Below, piece after piece: positions 4,540 through 6,956 of a stretch of DNA of 6,956 bases (the stretch's first letter is position 1; each line of letters begins with the position of its first letter). A model generated the notes under the pieces. That model saw only the letters and a program-made list of their open reading frames with translations, searched no databases and was not told the DNA's origin. This DNA is from Anaeromyxobacter sp. GTDB lineage: Bacteria > Myxococcota > Myxococcia > Myxococcales > Anaeromyxobacteraceae. The DNA lies in the NCBI GenBank assembly GCA_020028115.1, contig JAHWYA010000085.1:1-6956 (forward strand), read 5' to 3'. A program made the position numbers and the translations under genes.

Positions 4540-6084
4540 GTGCCGTCCGCGCCGCCTCTCGCCGAGCGCGTCGTCGTGCTCGCGCCGTCGGCGAACGACG
4601 GCCCCGTCACCCGCGAGATGCTACGCCGCGCCGGGTTCGCCGCAGTCGTCGCGGCCAGCGTGCGCGACCTCTGCCGCCTCCTCGACGAGGGCGCGGCGGC
4701 CGCGCTCGTCGCGGAGGAGGTCTTCCTGCGCGGCGGCGGCGCGCCGCTCCGCGACTGGCTCGCCCGCCAGGAGCCCTGGTCCGACCTGCCCGTCCTCGTG
4801 TTCACCGCCGCCGGGGCGGCCGCGAACGCGCGGAGCCCCGCGCTCGAGACCCTCGCCACGCACGGCAACGTGGTCCTCCTCGACCGGCCCGTGCGCGTCG
4901 TGACGCTCGTCACGGCCGTGGCGGCGGCGCTCCGGGTGCGTCAGCGCCAGTACCGGATGCGCGATCTGCTCGCGCAGCTCGCCGAGTCCGTCCAGACGCG
5001 CGACCACTTCCTCGCGATGCTCGGCCACGAGCTTCGGAACCCGATCGCCGCGATCCACACCGCGACCGAGCTCCTCCTCCGCGCGCCCGCGCAGCCGGAG
5101 CGTCCGGCGTCGATCATCGCGCGGCAGACCCGCAAGCTCGTGCGGCTCGTGGACGACCTCCTCGAGGTCTCCCGCGTCGCGTCCGGGAAGATCGCGCTCC
5201 ACCGCGCGGTCGTCGACCTGCGTGGCGCCGCGGAGCGCTCCGCCGAGGCCATGGCGGCGCGCGTCGAGGCGGCGGGGCTCCAGCTCGAGCTGCGGCTCCC
5301 CCCCGAGCCCGTGGCGGTGGACGGCGACGCGGTCCGGCTCGAGCAGGTGATCGGCAACCTGCTCTCGAACGCGGTGAAGTACACGCCGGAGGGCGGGAAG
5401 GTGGCCGTCGCCGTCGCGCGCGACGGCGACGCGGCGGTGCTGCGGGTTACGGACACGGGCGTCGGCGTCTCCCCCGAGCTCCTCGACCGCATCTTCGAGC
5501 CGTTCGCCCAGGTGACCGCCACGCTCGACCGGAGCGACGGCGGCCTCGGCCTCGGCCTCGCGCTCGTCCGCGGCCTCGTGGGCCTCCACGGCGGATCGGT
5601 CCGCGCCCGCAGCGAGGGGCCCGGCACGGGCACGGAGCTCGAGGTGCGGCTCCCGCTCGCGGCGCGCGCGCCCGCCGAGGAGCGCGCTCCCGAGGACGCC
5701 GCCGCGAGCGACGCGCCTGCCCGGCGCCACGTCCTCGTCGTCGAGGACAACGCCGACAACCGCGACACGCTCGTCATGCTCCTCGAGTCGTTCGGCCACG
5801 AGGTCGTCGCCGCGGAGGACGGGCCGAGCGGCGTGCGGGCGGCCGAGGAGGCGCGTCCGGAGGTGGCGATCGTCGACATCGGCCTGCCGGGGTTCGACGG
5901 CTACGAGGTCTGCCGGCGCGTGCGCGAGCTGCTCGGCGAGGAGGTGACCCTCGTCGCGCTCACGGGGTACGGGCAGGCGGAGGACCGCGAGCGGGCGAGG
6001 GCCGCAGGCTTCGACGTCCACCTCACGAAGCCGGCGGACGTCGAGACGGTCGCCGCGGTCGTGGAGCACGCGGGCCGGAGCTGA
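4540..6084 (+). CDS. Hybrid histidine kinase: pseudo-receiver - HisKA - HATPase_c - receiver
   Basis: A 514-residue soluble kinase without signal peptide or membrane segments. Residues 9-135 have the alternating strand/helix pattern of a receiver but lack the acidic pair (APSAND instead of a DD), the phospho-Asp (E59/E60 in VAEE) and the Lys (R116 in LLDRP), so it is a pseudo-receiver. A short helical linker (135-155) leads to HisKA, with H163 in GHELRNP as the phosphorylated His. HATPase_c follows: N box EQVIGNLLSNAVKY (268-281, N273/N277), G1 DTGVGV (305-310), F box IFEPF (318-322), G2 GGLGLGLALV (334-343). A linker rich in Ala/Glu (375-395) joins a complete receiver: acidic pair E402-D403, phospho-Asp D446 (VDIGLPG), T475 and K497 (TKP). 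Start GTG 4540, fixed by a Shine-Dalgarno site in the preceding gene. Being two-nt coupled to the KaiC-like ATPase, it probably reads out that protein's state; no DNA-binding output gene is in view. Confidence 0.95.
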   Translation: MPSAPPLAERVVVLAPSANDGPVTREMLRRAGFAAVVAASVRDLCRLLDEGAAAALVAEEVFLRGGGAPLRDWLARQEPWSDLPVLVFTAAGAAANARSPALETLATHGNVVLLDRPVRVVTLVTAVAAALRVRQRQYRMRDLLAQLAESVQTRDHFLAMLGHELRNPIAAIHTATELLLRAPAQPERPASIIARQTRKLVRLVDDLLEVSRVASGKIALHRAVVDLRGAAERSAEAMAARVEAAGLQLELRLPPEPVAVDGDAVRLEQVIGNLLSNAVKYTPEGGKVAVAVARDGDAAVLRVTDTGVGVSPELLDRIFEPFAQVTATLDRSDGGLGLGLALVRGLVGLHGGSVRARSEGPGTGTELEVRLPLAARAPAEERAPEDAAASDAPARRHVLVVEDNADNRDTLVMLLESFGHEVVAAEDGPSGVRAAEEARPEVAIVDIGLPGFDGYEVCRRVRELLGEEVTLVALTGYGQAEDRERARAAGFDVHLTKPADVETVAAVVEHAGRS

Positions 6085-6090
6085 TCGGGA

Positions 6091-6102
6091 CGCGCCGGCG
6101 CG
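6091..6102. terminator. Short dyad in the convergent gap between kinase and rhodanese-like gene
   Basis: CGCGCCGGCGCG is a perfect 12-bp palindrome filling most of the 18 nt between the two convergent stop codons. It has no loop and no T-run, so it would be a weak bidirectional terminator at best. Confidence 0.25.
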
Positions 6103-6450
6103 CTAGGCCGACGCTTCCTTGCGCTGCACTGGCCGGTGCTCGGCGCGCCAGGCCGCGAAGCCGCCGGACAGGATGCGGACGGGCGTGAACCCGAGGATCC
6201 GTAGCTGCTCGGCGACGCGGGGGGCGTCGGCCTCGGCGTCGTCCGCCCCGTAGACCACGATCGGGCAGCTCCGCGAGACCTTCGTCGCGTCGCGCGTCAG
6301 CGTGGGCAGCCGGACCCGGACCGCGCCGGACACCTGCTCCGCCGCCTCGGCCCAGCTCGGCTCGCCGCGCGCGTCCACGAACTGCACCGGCTCGCCCTTC
6401 GTCATCCGCGCCACGACCTGGCGCGGCGTGATCCTCGTGATCATCAGCAC
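6103..6450 (-). CDS. Single-domain rhodanese-like protein lacking the catalytic cysteine
   Basis: A 115-residue cytoplasmic protein with the rhodanese fold. Seen: ITRITPRQVVARM (4-16), the N-terminal strand FVDARGEPSW (24-33) with the typical D-A/V-R, the CH2A-like region SGAVRVRL (41-48), the strand PIVVYG (63-68), the helix ADAPRVAEQLRILGF (74-88) and the C-terminal VRILSGGFAAW (91-101). In active rhodaneses the central strand ends in VVYC, the Cys that carries persulfide; here it is G68, with only C62 at the start of that strand. Sulfurtransferase activity is therefore unlikely, and a binding or regulatory role is more probable. GTG 6450 is chosen because AAGGAG (plus 6457-6462) is 6 nt upstream; the in-frame ATG at 6444 would have 12 nt. 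It converges on the kinase gene. Confidence 0.88.
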   Translation of the reverse strand: MLMITRITPRQVVARMTKGEPVQFVDARGEPSWAEAAEQVSGAVRVRLPTLTRDATKVSRSCPIVVYGADDAEADAPRVAEQLRILGFTPVRILSGGFAAWRAEHRPVQRKEASA

Positions 6451-6693
6451 CGGAGGCTCCTTCCCGTCCCGAAAAAAGGGCAGCCGCGGGATCCGGCGTC
6501 GCGTCGATCTGCTGCTCGAGCGCTGCTGGAGAACCGGCGTACGCGCGCGGTCCCGCGTGCTGCTGCTGCCCTCCGTTGGTCCTGTACTCCGCCGGGCTCA
6601 CGGTCGCGAGGCGATCCGCGTCCCGGTGGTGCGCCCCTGGTTGCAGCGCGCGTGCCGCACCGCGCGCCGGCGTGTGCGCCCCGCCCGATGGGC

Positions 6694-6716
6694 CTTTTCG
6701 CCCGTTGCGCGAAAAG
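6694..6716. repeat. Hairpin CTTTTCGC / GCGAAAAG
   Basis: Perfect 8-bp arms (6694-6701 and 6709-6716) with a 7-nt loop. The A4/T4 blocks are unusual in this GC-rich sequence. It could be an operator, a secondary terminator or a leader hairpin for the rhodanese-like gene. Confidence 0.35.
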
Positions 6717-6786
6717 CGTGCGCCCGGTCCCTGCGCGCGCCGCTTCGCACCGCGAAGGGCCGTTCACGCCCCGGATAACTTGCGCG

Positions 6787-6810
6787 CAAACCCGCCGATT
6801 CCCGGGCGGG
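6787..6810 (-). terminator. Probable intrinsic terminator of the Dph6-like gene
   Basis: On the minus strand CCCGCC, 8-nt loop, GGCGGG, then TTT (plus 6810 down to 6788), beginning 18 nt after the stop codon. The T-tract is short, so efficiency is uncertain, but position and strand fit. Confidence 0.4.
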
Positions 6811-6828
6811 GCGCGGCAGCCTGGCGCA

Positions 6829-6956
6829 TCAGCCCGGCAGGAGATCGGCGAACACGAACCCGTCGCGCTCCACGACCGGGCCCGGTGCGGTGCGGAGCGG
6901 AGCCGTGAACATCGGGCCGGCGGACGCGAACGTGTGGAACTCGCCACGCTCGCCAC
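6829..6956 (-). CDS. C-terminal end of a Dph6-type (MJ0570-related) ATP pyrophosphatase, partial
   Basis: Only the last 42 codons are in the window; the gene enters from the right edge and ends in TGA at 6831-6829. Seen near the 5' end of the fragment: GERGEFHTF, which matches the signature (C)GExGEFHTF of the Diphthami_syn_2 / MJ0570 family. It is followed by the family's GPMF, then VVERDGFVFADLLPG at the C-terminus. In archaea and eukaryotes Dph6 makes diphthamide on elongation factor 2 from diphthine, ATP and ammonium. Bacteria do not carry diphthamide, so bacterial homologues are adenine-nucleotide-binding proteins of unknown substrate. The reading frame is open from the window edge and its codon use is like the neighbours'. 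It is followed by a terminator-like hairpin, so it is probably the end of its own transcript. Confidence 0.82.
   Translation of the reverse strand, partial: GERGEFHTFASAGPMFTAPLRTAPGPVVERDGFVFADLLPG

Larger units (their letters stand above)
6451..6828. other. 378-bp spacer without a supported gene
   Basis: Both neighbours are on the minus strand. Open frames here give Arg/Ala/Pro-rich translations without recognisable motifs. The spacer holds a probable terminator (6787-6810), a TTGCGCGCAA palindrome (6780-6789), an 8-bp A/T-containing hairpin (6694-6716), and an A6 run at 6472-6477 (T6 on the minus strand) just upstream of the rhodanese-like start. No clear promoter for the rhodanese-like gene was recognised. 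Confidence 0.5.

Noticed and set aside
4621..6069. Long minus-strand open frame opposite the kinase
   Set aside because: Same type of shadow; no domain recognised, while the plus strand encodes a complete hybrid kinase.
6444..6601. Possible small minus-strand gene starting GTG at 6601 (MSPAEYRTNGGQQQ...)
   Set aside because: Composition is less Arg-rich than other shadows, but no Shine-Dalgarno was seen, it runs out of frame into the rhodanese-like gene, and no family was recognised.
6444..6956. 170-residue minus-strand open frame at the right edge
   Set aside because: Ser/Arg/Ala-rich and in a different frame from the GExGEFHTF signature, which defines the real frame there and stops at 6829.
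1..6956. tRNA, rRNA, CRISPR arrays, insertion sequences, origins
   Set aside because: I saw no cloverleaf, no rRNA-like segments, no regularly spaced direct repeats and no transposase motifs in the translations.

Overview
The window is extremely GC-rich, with coding regions in which nearly every third codon position is G or C. Together with the gene types (two-domain KaiC-like ATPase next to a hybrid histidine kinase, RhlE-type helicase, PAQR/haemolysin III protein), this suggests a high-GC soil bacterium. An Anaeromyxobacter-like myxobacterium would fit, but that is an inference from composition and gene content, not a proven placement.

Left arm, minus strand (1-2552). In transcription order: a DEAD-box RNA helicase of the RhlE type (TTG start at 2552), a seven-pass PAQR/haemolysin III membrane protein, and a CoA-binding-domain protein that runs off the left edge. 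Helicase and membrane protein are close enough to share a transcript. A 134-bp gap with two perfect palindromes separates the CoA-binding gene. A good sigma70-like promoter (TTGCCC, 17 bp, TATACC) lies about 150 bp upstream of the helicase start. The Ser/Arg/Pro-rich tail of the helicase is encoded by a compact set of long perfect hairpins that looks like an inserted palindromic repeat.

Divergent spacer (2553-3040). It has no intact gene, but it holds what looks like a frameshifted relic of the C-terminal half of an AlkB-like 2-oxoglutarate/Fe(II) dioxygenase on the plus strand. Just before the next gene is a cluster of three GGGGACGG-type motifs (two direct, one inverted).

Centre, plus strand (3041-6084). 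A two-gene operon: a 498-residue double-domain KaiC-like RecA-fold ATPase, then, 2 nt later, a 514-residue hybrid histidine kinase with a degenerate N-terminal receiver, HisKA, HATPase_c and an intact C-terminal receiver. The layout suggests an ATPase-clock or ATPase-switch module signalling through a phosphorelay, without KaiA or KaiB in view.

Right arm, minus strand (6103-6956). Convergent to the kinase, with only 18 nt between the stops, is a single-domain rhodanese-like protein in which the catalytic Cys is replaced by Gly. After a 378-bp spacer with a probable terminator and other dyads comes the last part of a Dph6-type (MJ0570-related) ATP pyrophosphatase that enters from the right edge.
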